34,539 nucleotides of DNA from a virus: positions 1-34,539 of the IMG/VR virus record IMGVR_UViG_3300032291_000769; one strand, written 5' to 3'. A model generated the notes under the pieces. That model did no database searches and was not told the DNA's origin. It saw only the letters and a program-made list of their open reading frames with translations. Of this stretch, positions 22,973 through 30,105 are shown one piece after another. The first letter of the stretch is position 1. Each line of letters starts with the position of its first letter. A program made the translations under genes and the position numbers.

Positions 22973-24199
22973 ATGCAGTTATTCCCACATCAGCAAGAGG
23001 CCAAGCTCTTCTTACTGTCTAGGCGCAGGGCCATACTGGCCGACCAGCCCCGAGTGGGCAAGACGCTACCCACAGCAGCTGCTGCACTAGAAAACCTACC
23101 GGCCCTCATCGTTTGCCCAGCCATTGCCAAGACAGTGTGGGAGGCTGCATTCCAAAAGTTGGCCCCCAATGTATCGGTCCATGTGGTCAACGGCAAGAAG
23201 GGCGCGTCAGAGATAAATTCAGCAGATATCACCATCATTAACTACGATGTGTTGCAGTATGGTGTTACGCAAGTGGACAGATATAAGACCCTAGTTTTGG
23301 ACGAATGCCACAGGATCAAGAATCCAAAAGCACAAAGAACTAAGGCTGCCATGCTGGCCATGAAGAAAGTTGGCCATGTCTATGCACTGTCTGGCACACC
23401 TATACCAAACAGGCCCATCGAGCTGTGGCCGATTCTGCACGGCCTTGGCATCTACCGAGGCGGCTGGTTTGACTTTGCGGCCCGATACGCAAAGATGTGG
23501 TCGGCGCCATGGGGCCTCGACACCAGTGGCGCCAGCAACTTGGGTGAACTGAAAGAGCTGATGAAGCCCCATGTGCTGCGCCGAAAGAAAGAGGCCGTCT
23601 TCAAGGACTATCGTGACCCGCAAGTGAGCCTGATCACTTTTGATCTGCCCAATGACAAAAGAGAGCAAAGTTTTGATGCCGATGCGTTGATGGCAAACCT
23701 TAACGCCTTGCTGGCCTTTGAGGGTCTGGCCGAGATCATGCGCGAGGCTGGGATGCGCAAGGTCAAGGCTGCCAGTGAATTTATCGATGATCTCTTGCAG
23801 GCCGGTGATCCGGTGGTGGTCTTTGCGCACCACAAGGATGTGGTGGCCGAGCTTCAAAAACTGCTGTTTGTCCACATGCCGGTCACAGTGGTGGGAGATA
23901 CGCCACGGGCCAAGCGCGACAAAGCGATTGCAGACTTTCAAGTGGGCAAGACCAAATGCATCATTGGCAACATCGGCGCCATGTCAGAGGGTGTGGACCT
24001 ATCCGCTGCCGACACGATTGTCTTTGTCGAATGCACTTGGTCCACATCTGCACTGGAGCAGGCATCAAGTCGCGTTGAAAATATCAATAAGTCAGGCATT
24101 CCACCCGTCATTTACATATTGACCATCAAGGCCAGCTTGGACCATACAGTCTTGGCCAAGGTTTTAAAGAAGCTCAATGTGGTCAGTCAGATTATTTAA
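22973..24199 (+). CDS. SNF2-type helicase/translocase (superfamily 2)
   Basis: 408 aa. Motif I is ADQPRVGKT (residues about 23-31), a variant Walker A lacking the usual first Gly. Motif II is DECH (110-113) and motif III SGTP (140-143). The second RecA-like domain contains PVVVFAHHKDVVAEL, EGVDLSAADTIVFVE (motif V) and QASSRVENI (motif VI). This compact form resembles SMARCAL1/phage SNF2 helicases, which anneal or remodel forks. With the SSB and nuclease genes it forms the replication/recombination module. It is the first gene after the rightward promoter. Confidence 0.88.
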   Translation: MQLFPHQQEAKLFLLSRRRAILADQPRVGKTLPTAAAALENLPALIVCPAIAKTVWEAAFQKLAPNVSVHVVNGKKGASEINSADITIINYDVLQYGVTQVDRYKTLVLDECHRIKNPKAQRTKAAMLAMKKVGHVYALSGTPIPNRPIELWPILHGLGIYRGGWFDFAARYAKMWSAPWGLDTSGASNLGELKELMKPHVLRRKKEAVFKDYRDPQVSLITFDLPNDKREQSFDADALMANLNALLAFEGLAEIMREAGMRKVKAASEFIDDLLQAGDPVVVFAHHKDVVAELQKLLFVHMPVTVVGDTPRAKRDKAIADFQVGKTKCIIGNIGAMSEGVDLSAADTIVFVECTWSTSALEQASSRVENINKSGIPPVIYILTIKASLDHTVLAKVLKKLNVVSQII

Positions 24200-24211
24200 C
24201 CAGGAGAAACC

Positions 24212-25225
24212 ATGCAACATGAAACACGAAAACACGCCCGACTCTCAGCATCCAGAACAGACCGATTCATGCAGTGCCCAGGCAGCTACAGACTCGAATC
24301 CCTCATGCCCTATGAGCCAGCCGGTGAGGCCGCTGCCATTGGCACAGCGATCCATGAGCTTTCTGAAATCATTCTGCGCGGTGCTGAGATACCAATTGGT
24401 ACAGACCCCGACCATATATCCATGGCCCAAGGTTATGCCAACTTTATCAATGCTCTGGTCGAGAATCCGAGAAAAAAGCTCATTGAAGTAAACCTAGACG
24501 AGGGTTTAAAGTCCCTGCACCCAGCCCTTGGCGGCACAGCTGACGCAGTCCTGGTCGATGGCGAACACTTGCATGTCGTGGACCTAAAGACTGGCCGTGT
24601 GGCGGTAGACGCCACAGACAACAAGCAGCTGCTGACCTATGCACTTGGCGCCATGAGGCAATTCAAAGCGCCAAGCACCATCACTTGCACCATGCATATC
24701 TTCCAGCCCCGTGTTGGCCACAGCAAGTGGACAGTGTCCGGCCAAGACTTGGTCGAACACGGCGCCAAACTCAAGGCCGCAGCCGAGCTGGCGCTCACAG
24801 GCGATGCACCTACAAACCCATCAGTCGATGCCTGCCGGTACTGCAAGGCCAAGACCATCTGCCCCAGTATGCGTGAGAAGGTTCAGCAGACCGCTAGGCT
24901 TGATTTCAAGCCCAATACAAGTATCACGCCGGACATGCTTGAAGACGCTGTCCTGGTGGCCGCATGGGCCGATGCCGTGCAGTCTGCTGCCAAAGACCAG
25001 CTGACCAATGGCCAAGCAATCACTGGCTGGGCCATGCGTGCAGGCCGCAAGACAAAATTTTGGAAAGACGAAGCCCTGGTCATGCAGGCATTCAAAGACA
25101 ACATGCAAGTGTGGGAGCTGAAAAGCCCCAGCGCTGTCTTAAAACTTGGGGTCGAAGTGAGCGAAGACCTAGTCGGTGAGAAGCAGGCTGCATCCTCGCT
25201 AGTCAAAGAAAAGGCCAAGGAATAG
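24212..25225 (+). CDS. DUF2800 nuclease, RecB/Cas4-like with Fe-S cysteines
   Basis: 337 aa with CCAGGAGAAACC upstream. The start ARLSASRTDRFMQCPGSYRL is characteristic of DUF2800. His49 (GTAIHELSE), Asp111 (GGTADAVLV), Asp124 and Lys126 (HVVDLKTGRV), and Gln138 form the PD-(D/E)XK nuclease site of RecB-type enzymes. Cys22 plus Cys208, Cys211 and Cys217 (CRYCKAKTICPS) match the four-cysteine iron-sulfur pattern of Cas4/AddB. It is probably a 5'-3' exonuclease used in recombination or end processing, working with the SSB and helicase encoded beside it. Confidence 0.88.
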   Translation: MQHETRKHARLSASRTDRFMQCPGSYRLESLMPYEPAGEAAAIGTAIHELSEIILRGAEIPIGTDPDHISMAQGYANFINALVENPRKKLIEVNLDEGLKSLHPALGGTADAVLVDGEHLHVVDLKTGRVAVDATDNKQLLTYALGAMRQFKAPSTITCTMHIFQPRVGHSKWTVSGQDLVEHGAKLKAAAELALTGDAPTNPSVDACRYCKAKTICPSMREKVQQTARLDFKPNTSITPDMLEDAVLVAAWADAVQSAAKDQLTNGQAITGWAMRAGRKTKFWKDEALVMQAFKDNMQVWELKSPSAVLKLGVEVSEDLVGEKQAASSLVKEKAKE

Positions 25226-25251
25226 AATTCACATCCCTGCCAAAAGAAAAA

Positions 25252-25281
25252 GACCTGACAGCGCGTTAACACTGCCAGGTC
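25252..25281 (-). terminator. Minus-strand intrinsic terminator without a matching gene
   Basis: On the minus strand GACCTGGCAG, a 10-nt loop and CTGTCAGGTC form a 10-bp stem containing one G-U wobble, followed by TTTTTCTTTT. On the plus strand the same place is an A-C mismatch and there is no U-tract, so the structure is made for leftward transcription. No minus-strand gene is seen to its right, so it may protect the nuclease gene from antisense transcription or end an unannotated small RNA. Confidence 0.72.
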
Positions 25282-25296
25282 AAAAGTCAACTTCTC

Positions 25297-27486
25297 ATGG
25301 CAACTTACATGAAACCCCAAACTAAAGGAATTTCAGTGCCAATTCTAACTGAAACACCCCAAAACAATGTATTTCAGCAGTCCCAGAACGTGGCCTGCAA
25401 AATCGGCGCTGTAGCCCCTGACGCCGTGTTCTGTACCTTTGCCCTACAGGGCAGCAAAAAGATTCCCTACAAGCGATCTGGCCAAGGTGTGGCTAGGGAT
25501 ACAGACCCGACAGACCTCTACAACGCTGAAGATGTCTGGTCTATGGAAGACGCGCCCCACGGCCAATACCTTGGCTTAGTCCAGCAGCGCCCCATCATCA
25601 GCGCATCAGGGAACTATTTGGTGTGCCTCGATGTGGACATGAAGCACGCATCTGGCCCCACCAATGTGGCCATCCAGCGCATGGCCAAGTATGTCAAGCA
25701 GAACAACATGCTGACCGAGGTCTCAGTCTCTGGCCGTGGCCGTCATGTCTTTCTATGGGTCCAGCCACCCAAAGAATCGGACCAAGTGCTGCCGAAGTAC
25801 AAGCTGGGCGGTGGCCAAGAGCTTGAAGTATTCGGCCTGCCAAACAGTGCAGGCAAGTCAGTGTTACTTTCTGGCAACGCTGTGGTCGGTGAATTCCAAG
25901 AGGCAGTCGATTTGCATGAATTGTTAATGGACTGGGGCATCATCGAGCAGCACCAGCTGCAAGAGCCAGTTACTACAAAAGTAGTTAGCCAATCATTTGA
26001 CTTCACCCAATTGGGTGCAAGGCTTGAAGACAGCGACATTGATCGTGCCGTCAAGGCTTTGCACCACATCAGCCCAGATTGTGACTACGACCAGTGGATC
26101 GAGATTGGCCAAGCGCTGCATACAGAATTCGGGGAAGCTGGCCTCGGCCCATGGATGACATGGTCCATGGCTGGCCAGAAGTTTGCCGGAACTAAAGACA
26201 TTGAGACGCATTGGAAGAGCTTTCACCAGGGCAAGGGTGTTGGCATCGGCACTCTCTTCAAGCACGCCAAGGACTGCGGCTGGGAGCCACCGACAAAGCA
26301 GACCGAGCGCAAGTCGGCGGTGGAAGACTTTGCAGCCGTGATCAGTCAGGCCCAAGGGGATGCGCCAGTGGCCCAAGACGCACCACAAGGCTGGCCAGAG
26401 CGAACTCTGTCCATCGGCCAGATCAAACCCATTCGGTACATGGTCAAAGGCTTTTGGGCGCACAGCTTCATGGTGCTGGCCGGTCAGCCTGGCATAGGCA
26501 AGACCACAGCTGTCATCAGTTTGTGCATGGTCATGGCTGGCCTCAAAGCCAAGGACTGCGAACTCACGGCCACCAAAAAACGCAAGACCATTATCGTGAC
26601 TGAAGACAGTGACCAAGTCGAAAGGACATTAACTGGATATGCGCGGCATTATGGGATTAAGTCACAAGCATTATCAGATTGGTTTGTCATCATCGATGCT
26701 AAGCGATCTAATGTGAAGGATTTACTCATGCTTGCGCATAATGTAATAAACCACACGATTGAGAATATCAGGCCATTATTGGTCCTTGACACGGCCAACG
26801 CCACCATGGATATTGATAATGAGAATGACAACTCAGAGGTCGGTGCTTATATTGCAGCCCTAAAGCAGACCATTTACATCCAGCTGGACACGCCAGTCTG
26901 CATCATCACACACACCAACAAGACCATATCAAAGGCCGACTCAGATGCCACAGCCCGTGGCGCCAGCGCATTCACCGGTGATGCCACATTGACCGGCGTA
27001 CTGTTTGAAGACGAAACCAAGACCCGTTACATGCGCCTGGTTAAAACAAGATACCAGCCCAACTTCAGAGAAATCAAATTCCAATCAGATGTCTTTGCCG
27101 ACACAGTCTTAGATGAAGACGGCGATATCCAAGAGCAAATGGTTCTACTGGTCGTCCCAGAGAAGTCATCAGAGGATGACCGAAGGCAAGCAGCCAATGA
27201 CCGACAAAGCGACAAACGGCAGCAGCAAGTCCAAGACGCGGCAGACGCTGCCTGCAACTTTGTCCAGTCCATCATCAACGCCAAAGGCGCCGTCATCATG
27301 CGCAGAGGCTCAGGCAGGCCATCAGTGCCAAAAGAGCTGGCAGGGATGCACCAGCTGGAGTGGCAAGACATCTACAGCGCAGTGCCCATGGCAGACCAAA
27401 GCTATGCCAGAAGAGCAGTAGGGGCGGCCATCTTTCAGCGCTTCTGTCTGGACCAAGCAAGCTCTGGATGGGTTCAAATAAAGTAA
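25297..27486 (+). CDS. Fused primase-polymerase / PriCT / AAA replicative helicase
   Basis: 729 aa. Residues about 30-215 are a PrimPol (AEP) domain: the acidic pair in VCLDVDMKH (Asp112, Asp114), His150 in SVSGRGRH, and LEVFGLPNSAGKSVLLSG. Residues about 246-330 resemble PriCT-2 (DIDRAVKALHHISPDCDYDQ, WIEIGQALHTEF). From about 372 comes a RecA-like AAA_25 helicase with Walker A GQPGIGKTT (396-404) and a Walker B-like LLVLDTANATMD. It would prime DNA and unwind the fork. ATG 25297 was kept, but GTG 25336 has the better ribosome site (AAAGGA 6 nt upstream) and would remove 13 residues without touching a domain. Confidence 0.87.
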   Translation: MATYMKPQTKGISVPILTETPQNNVFQQSQNVACKIGAVAPDAVFCTFALQGSKKIPYKRSGQGVARDTDPTDLYNAEDVWSMEDAPHGQYLGLVQQRPIISASGNYLVCLDVDMKHASGPTNVAIQRMAKYVKQNNMLTEVSVSGRGRHVFLWVQPPKESDQVLPKYKLGGGQELEVFGLPNSAGKSVLLSGNAVVGEFQEAVDLHELLMDWGIIEQHQLQEPVTTKVVSQSFDFTQLGARLEDSDIDRAVKALHHISPDCDYDQWIEIGQALHTEFGEAGLGPWMTWSMAGQKFAGTKDIETHWKSFHQGKGVGIGTLFKHAKDCGWEPPTKQTERKSAVEDFAAVISQAQGDAPVAQDAPQGWPERTLSIGQIKPIRYMVKGFWAHSFMVLAGQPGIGKTTAVISLCMVMAGLKAKDCELTATKKRKTIIVTEDSDQVERTLTGYARHYGIKSQALSDWFVIIDAKRSNVKDLLMLAHNVINHTIENIRPLLVLDTANATMDIDNENDNSEVGAYIAALKQTIYIQLDTPVCIITHTNKTISKADSDATARGASAFTGDATLTGVLFEDETKTRYMRLVKTRYQPNFREIKFQSDVFADTVLDEDGDIQEQMVLLVVPEKSSEDDRRQAANDRQSDKRQQQVQDAADAACNFVQSIINAKGAVIMRRGSGRPSVPKELAGMHQLEWQDIYSAVPMADQSYARRAVGAAIFQRFCLDQASSGWVQIK

Positions 27487-27662
27487 ACCGGTAAACCGGT
27501 AGTAAACCGGTAGTAAACCGGTATACCGGTTTAGATAAAGGCAGGTCTGTTGGTATAAGTGGGGGTCGTAGACCCACTTATCCACAGGCCAATCTGGTCA
27601 GTTTTGTGATGGTGAAAAGTAAAGCGGTAAAGCGGTAGATTTCCTTTGGTCATACCGGTTTA
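27483..27662. repeat. Iteron cluster GTAAASCGGT with 20-bp perfect palindrome
   Basis: GTAAACCGGT occurs at 27483, 27491, 27502 and 27513. The last copy runs into the perfect palindrome TAAACCGGTATACCGGTTTA at 27514-27533. Variants GTAAAGCGGT lie at 27619 and 27627, and an inverted element ATACCGGTTTA at 27652-27662. One more GTAAAGCGGT is at 27777 in the next gene. The spacing of 8 to 11 bp puts repeats on nearly one face of the helix. This looks like a replication initiator or repressor binding array. Confidence 0.85.
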
Positions 27663-27688
27663 CTTTTGACCCTTTTTGGAGGTTTTAC
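27487..27688. other. Intergenic region with hairpin and DnaA box (origin candidate, left part)
   Basis: Besides the iterons, this 202-bp gap holds a hairpin at 27555-27581: ATAAGT, GG bulge, GGGTC, loop GTA, GACCC, ACTTAT. Overlapping its right arm is a perfect DnaA box TTATCCACA at 27578-27586. Two further DnaA-type boxes lie just inside the next gene, at 27710-27718 (TTATCCACA) and 27721-27729 (TTATTCACA). The ribosome site of the next gene (TTTTTGGAGGTTTTAC) ends the region. No gene was found here. Confidence 0.65.
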
Positions 27689-28033
27689 ATGGTCGAGCAA
27701 ATTGAAAAGTTATCCACAGATTATTCACATTTGGATAAATGGACCGAAGATGAGCGCGTTTTCTGCCACCAGTGCAGTAAAGCGGTAAATGTTGAGCAGC
27801 GCCTGTCCATGCCAGCCGATCAGCTGGAGAGGCATCGCAAGGTCAACGCAAAGCCGCTGCACTGGATGCTGCAAGAGGCCAAGGTCAGAAATGGATGGGC
27901 AGCAGTCAAGTGGACCGAACACCAGTGCGGCCAAACCGGTCTTGGCGCATTCCCAACCGATGTCAAGCACCGATGCCACATGTTCCAAGCCAAACCCTCG
28001 GCAGTAGAATCCGAAGAATGGTGGTTGACTTAA
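27689..28033 (+). CDS. Small Cys-rich (zinc-finger-like) protein
   Basis: 114 aa with a strong GGAGG site. Cys26 and Cys29 (FCHQCSKAVNVEQRL), Cys80 (WTEHQCGQTG) and Cys96 (KHRCHMFQAKP) could bind one zinc ion. The rest is polar, with several Trp. The first codons contain two DnaA boxes and codons 30-33 an iteron, so the gene overlaps the origin-like DNA. It may take part in replication or regulation. No family is recognised. Confidence 0.72.
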   Translation: MVEQIEKLSTDYSHLDKWTEDERVFCHQCSKAVNVEQRLSMPADQLERHRKVNAKPLHWMLQEAKVRNGWAAVKWTEHQCGQTGLGAFPTDVKHRCHMFQAKPSAVESEEWWLT

Positions 28034-28386
28034 AACGCAAAAGAAAAAGCACAGAACACATTGACCAGGTCAAGGTGGTCCAGCACTTCCGAGCGTTCTA
28101 CCCAGACATCATCATTGCGGCAATACCAAATGGAGGCGATAGAACGGCCTCAGAGCGTTTGAGGCTGCACAGTGAAGGGGTTTTAGCAGGGATGCCTGAT
28201 CTTTGCGTCCTAGAGCCTAAAAACGGGTTTCATGCGCTGTTTGTGGAGATGAAGACCAAGGCCGGTGTGGTTTCAAGCAAACAAAGCGCTGTAGGTTTGC
28301 AGTTAAATGCAAAAGGGTATCGAGCAGTGGTCGCCAGATCAGCTGCCGAAGCAATCAAAACAATTGAGGATTATCTGAATGGCTGA
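28018..28386 (+). CDS. VRR-NUC domain nuclease
   Basis: 122 aa from the ATG at 28018, overlapping the previous gene by 16 nt. A longer in-frame version (27895) would begin inside that gene with an atypical sequence. The core is IDQVKVVQHFRAFYPDIIIA, then AIPNGG, GMPDLCVLE with catalytic Asp61, and FVEMKTKAG with Glu77 and Lys79, the PD-(D/E)XK signature. YRAVVARSAAEAIKTIEDYL closes the domain. VRR-NUC proteins act as structure-specific nucleases; stand-alone phage versions often lie near terminases. It may resolve branched DNA before packaging. Confidence 0.9.
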   Translation: MVVDLKRKRKSTEHIDQVKVVQHFRAFYPDIIIAAIPNGGDRTASERLRLHSEGVLAGMPDLCVLEPKNGFHALFVEMKTKAGVVSSKQSAVGLQLNAKGYRAVVARSAAEAIKTIEDYLNG

Positions 28387-28900
28387 ACCAAAACGCAAAG
28401 CACAAACACTTGCAGAAGTGGCTGACAACATTGCCGAAAGGCAGATGGGGTTGAAAGAACAAGCAGCACTTGTCCGAAAAGAAGCCACAGAAGTTAACAA
28501 GAAGATTCACGCAGCTGGTGGCGAAACTGCCATGTTAGACAGACTCTCACAGGGAGAAACCATTCTCAGCTTGGCTCGGTCGTTGGGTGTTAGCCACACG
28601 GCTTTCTATGACTGGATCGATAGAGGGGGCGAGGCGCGGGCTTCTGCCCTCACGCGTGCGCGGGCGCGAGGTGGGAGAAGTTTAGCAGAGCAGACGCTGG
28701 AAATTGCAGACGCTGCCACGCCTCAAGACGCGCAAGTTGCCAAGCTACGGGTCGATACAAGGCGCTGGCTGGCCTCCAAGCAGGCGCCAGATGAGTACGG
28801 CGACAAGCAGCAGCCACTTGTCAACATCGACCTTGGAAGCATGGCGCTTGATGCACTGCGCAAGCGCAGCGTGACAATCGAAGATATGAATACCAAATGA
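28379..28900 (+). CDS. terS: Terminase small subunit
   Basis: 173 aa, overlapping the nuclease end by 8 nt. A helix-turn-helix lies in the middle (GETILSLARSLGVSHTAFYD, then WIDRG). It is followed by the helical segment RGGRSLAEQTLEIADAATPQ, then AKLRVDTRRWLASKQAPDEY, and GDKQQP, a sequence typical of Sf6/phage small terminases. It would bind the packaging site and regulate the large subunit. It is separated from the large terminase gene by about 1.2 kb of origin-like DNA and four tiny genes, which is unusual. Confidence 0.85.
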   Translation: MAEPKRKAQTLAEVADNIAERQMGLKEQAALVRKEATEVNKKIHAAGGETAMLDRLSQGETILSLARSLGVSHTAFYDWIDRGGEARASALTRARARGGRSLAEQTLEIADAATPQDAQVAKLRVDTRRWLASKQAPDEYGDKQQPLVNIDLGSMALDALRKRSVTIEDMNTK

Positions 28901-29212
28901 TTCAGTGGCTTTATACAATGACCATTATGTTAAGTGGATAAGTCGTTATCCACAGAATTAAGTGCATCAAAGTATTACAAGCATAGTTATGCACAGGAAT
29001 CTGTGGATAAAGTTGGCCAAAATCCGTGGATAAGTCGGTGGTGGCCGACTGGCGCCTGCTGGCCGCGACCCCCCCCTTGGCCGGTTTGGCGGGGGCGACA
29101 GTGGCGGCACTAAACACCTACAAAAAAAATTTTTCTAAAAAAATTTTGAGGTAGTTAACAAATAACGCAATTTGTGCAAAAATGTCAACTTCACCAACTA
29201 CACGCACACACC
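28901..29212. other. Intergenic region: DnaA-box cluster and AT-rich tract (origin candidate)
   Basis: No gene is seen. Three perfect TTATNCACA boxes lie at 28946-28954 (plus), 28987-28995 (plus, TTATGCACA) and 29002-29010 (minus, TGTGGATAA). One-mismatch boxes lie at 28933-28941 and 29025-29033. A GC-rich stretch with C8 follows (29068-29076), then an AT-rich tract at 29121-29175 with A8T5 and A7T4 runs, a likely unwinding element. Box cluster plus adjacent AT-rich DNA is the layout of a DnaA-dependent origin. It could also contain the packaging site recognised by the neighbouring small terminase. Confidence 0.75.
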
Positions 29213-29377
29213 ATGAAAACGAAGCAGGCAACAGTGATCATTGATGGCCAGGAGTGGATAGTCTTAGACACTGATGAGACTAAAGACCAAAAAGTGTTTT
29301 GCACCTTGATGAGTCCAGACGGCCACACGACCTGGCACACATGGGTGGATATAAACAGAATAGTGGGGGTGATATGA
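29213..29377 (+). CDS. Small protein of unknown function, first of the TerS-TerL gene chain
   Basis: 54 aa from the ATG at 29213; a GTG at 29174 is in frame but unsupported. The sequence is beta-rich (KQATVIIDGQEWIVLDTDET, VFCTLMSPDGHTTWHTWVDI), like a small SH3-type or barrel protein. The stop overlaps the next start (ATGA). No Shine-Dalgarno site is obvious. No family is recognised. Confidence 0.62.
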   Translation: MKTKQATVIIDGQEWIVLDTDETKDQKVFCTLMSPDGHTTWHTWVDINRIVGVI

Positions 29378-29535
29378 ATATTAAGTTATTGATTAAGGTG
29401 CGGCAGTTATTCAATGTCGATTATGTGCCACGAAGCACGAATAGACATAATCAACTGCAATATATCAAGGCATTAAGGATATTGGGTGATCGGTGGTTAA
29501 TACACCAAAATAACCGAGTGCAGAGGCTTCAATGA
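29374..29535 (+). CDS. Small basic protein, unknown function
   Basis: 53 aa beginning in an ATGA overlap and ending in another. The sequence is basic and helical (NIKLLIKVRQLFNVDYVPRS, YIKALRILGDRWLIHQNNRV). This local region is more AT-rich than the flanking late genes. The coupled start and stop support a real gene, but no function can be suggested beyond possible nucleic-acid binding from its charge. Confidence 0.58.
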   Translation: MNIKLLIKVRQLFNVDYVPRSTNRHNQLQYIKALRILGDRWLIHQNNRVQRLQ

Positions 29536-29711
29536 ATATATTCAGCCTATTTAATATATTCAAAAAGAAAGATAATCCACCAGAATACACTGGTCCGAGC
29601 TGTGGATTAGTTTCTAGGCTTTGGATCAATGAATATGATTTTATTGACAGGAAGTGTCCACCATGCCATCAGGATTGCAACCAGGGGCGGGAATGTCCGG
29701 CAAGGAAATGA
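29532..29711 (+). CDS. Small Cys-rich protein (zinc-binding candidate)
   Basis: 59 aa, ATGA-coupled on both sides. The N-terminus is amphipathic (NIFSLFNIFKKKDNPPEY). The C-terminus contains a dense Cys cluster (CPPCHQDCNQGREC), with one more Cys at residue 24. The CxxC-x3-C-x5-C arrangement suggests zinc binding. The gene lies between the small terminase and large terminase genes. No family is recognised. Confidence 0.6.
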   Translation: MNIFSLFNIFKKKDNPPEYTGPSCGLVSRLWINEYDFIDRKCPPCHQDCNQGRECPARK

Positions 29712-29905
29712 AGAGTAATTTTGTGAACAACCATGTGAGGTTGAATGGGAATATGTACGCGCATAAGCTCCAGATGTGCGGTAAGTGCTTGAGGGAAAAG
29801 CCACCGGAGGGTGGGGTGGAGATGAGTGCGACAAGGTGGATTTGTGCATCGTGCTGGACCGATCGAGAGACGGGTCGGCATTTAAAGCAAGCGAGGATGA
29901 AATGA
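29708..29905 (+). CDS. Small zinc-ribbon protein
   Basis: 65 aa from the ATG at 29708; an in-frame upstream start at 29654 lies inside the previous gene. Two CxxC pairs (MCGKCLREKPPEGG and WICASCWTDRE), separated by about 20 residues, make a classic zinc ribbon. The protein is basic. Such ribbons bind nucleic acids or proteins. Its place immediately upstream of terminase genes suggests a role in packaging or HNH-like processing, but no nuclease residues are seen. Confidence 0.68.
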   Translation: MKSNFVNNHVRLNGNMYAHKLQMCGKCLREKPPEGGVEMSATRWICASCWTDRETGRHLKQARMK

Positions 29906-30105
29906 CTGATTTATTGACTGCTTTGCATCTTAGTGTGGTGATGCTGGACCTGAGGATCAGGATGATGGAGGCAATTGAGAGGGATCAGTTTGACCTGGCG
30001 ATGACATATCACTTGCTGATCCTGGTGAGAAAAGATGAGCTGGATGCGCATAAGTGGGCGATGAGTCCTAAAGCATGGGCCATTTATGAGACGATCCATC
30101 CATGA
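29902..30105 (+). CDS. Small helical protein before the large terminase
   Basis: 67 aa, coupled by ATGA to both neighbours. It is two or three helices (TDLLTALHLSVVMLDLRIRM, MEAIERDQFDLAMTYHLLIL, VRKDELDAHKWAM), mixed in charge, with no membrane pattern. Tight coupling to the terminase gene suggests related timing. No family is recognised. Confidence 0.65.
   Translation: MTDLLTALHLSVVMLDLRIRMMEAIERDQFDLAMTYHLLILVRKDELDAHKWAMSPKAWAIYETIHP

Noticed and set aside
23291-23941. 216-aa minus-strand frame opposite the SNF2 helicase
   Set aside because: Helicase motifs on the plus strand span this region; the minus frame has no motif or ribosome site.
25993-26616. 207-aa minus-strand frame inside the PrimPol-helicase gene
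   Set aside because: The plus-strand frame carries clear Walker A and PriCT motifs; the minus frame has unusual composition rich in His, Leu and Trp and no motif.
29060-29080. C8 tract as a programmed frameshift site
   Set aside because: It lies in a non-coding region with no open frame on either side that could be joined.
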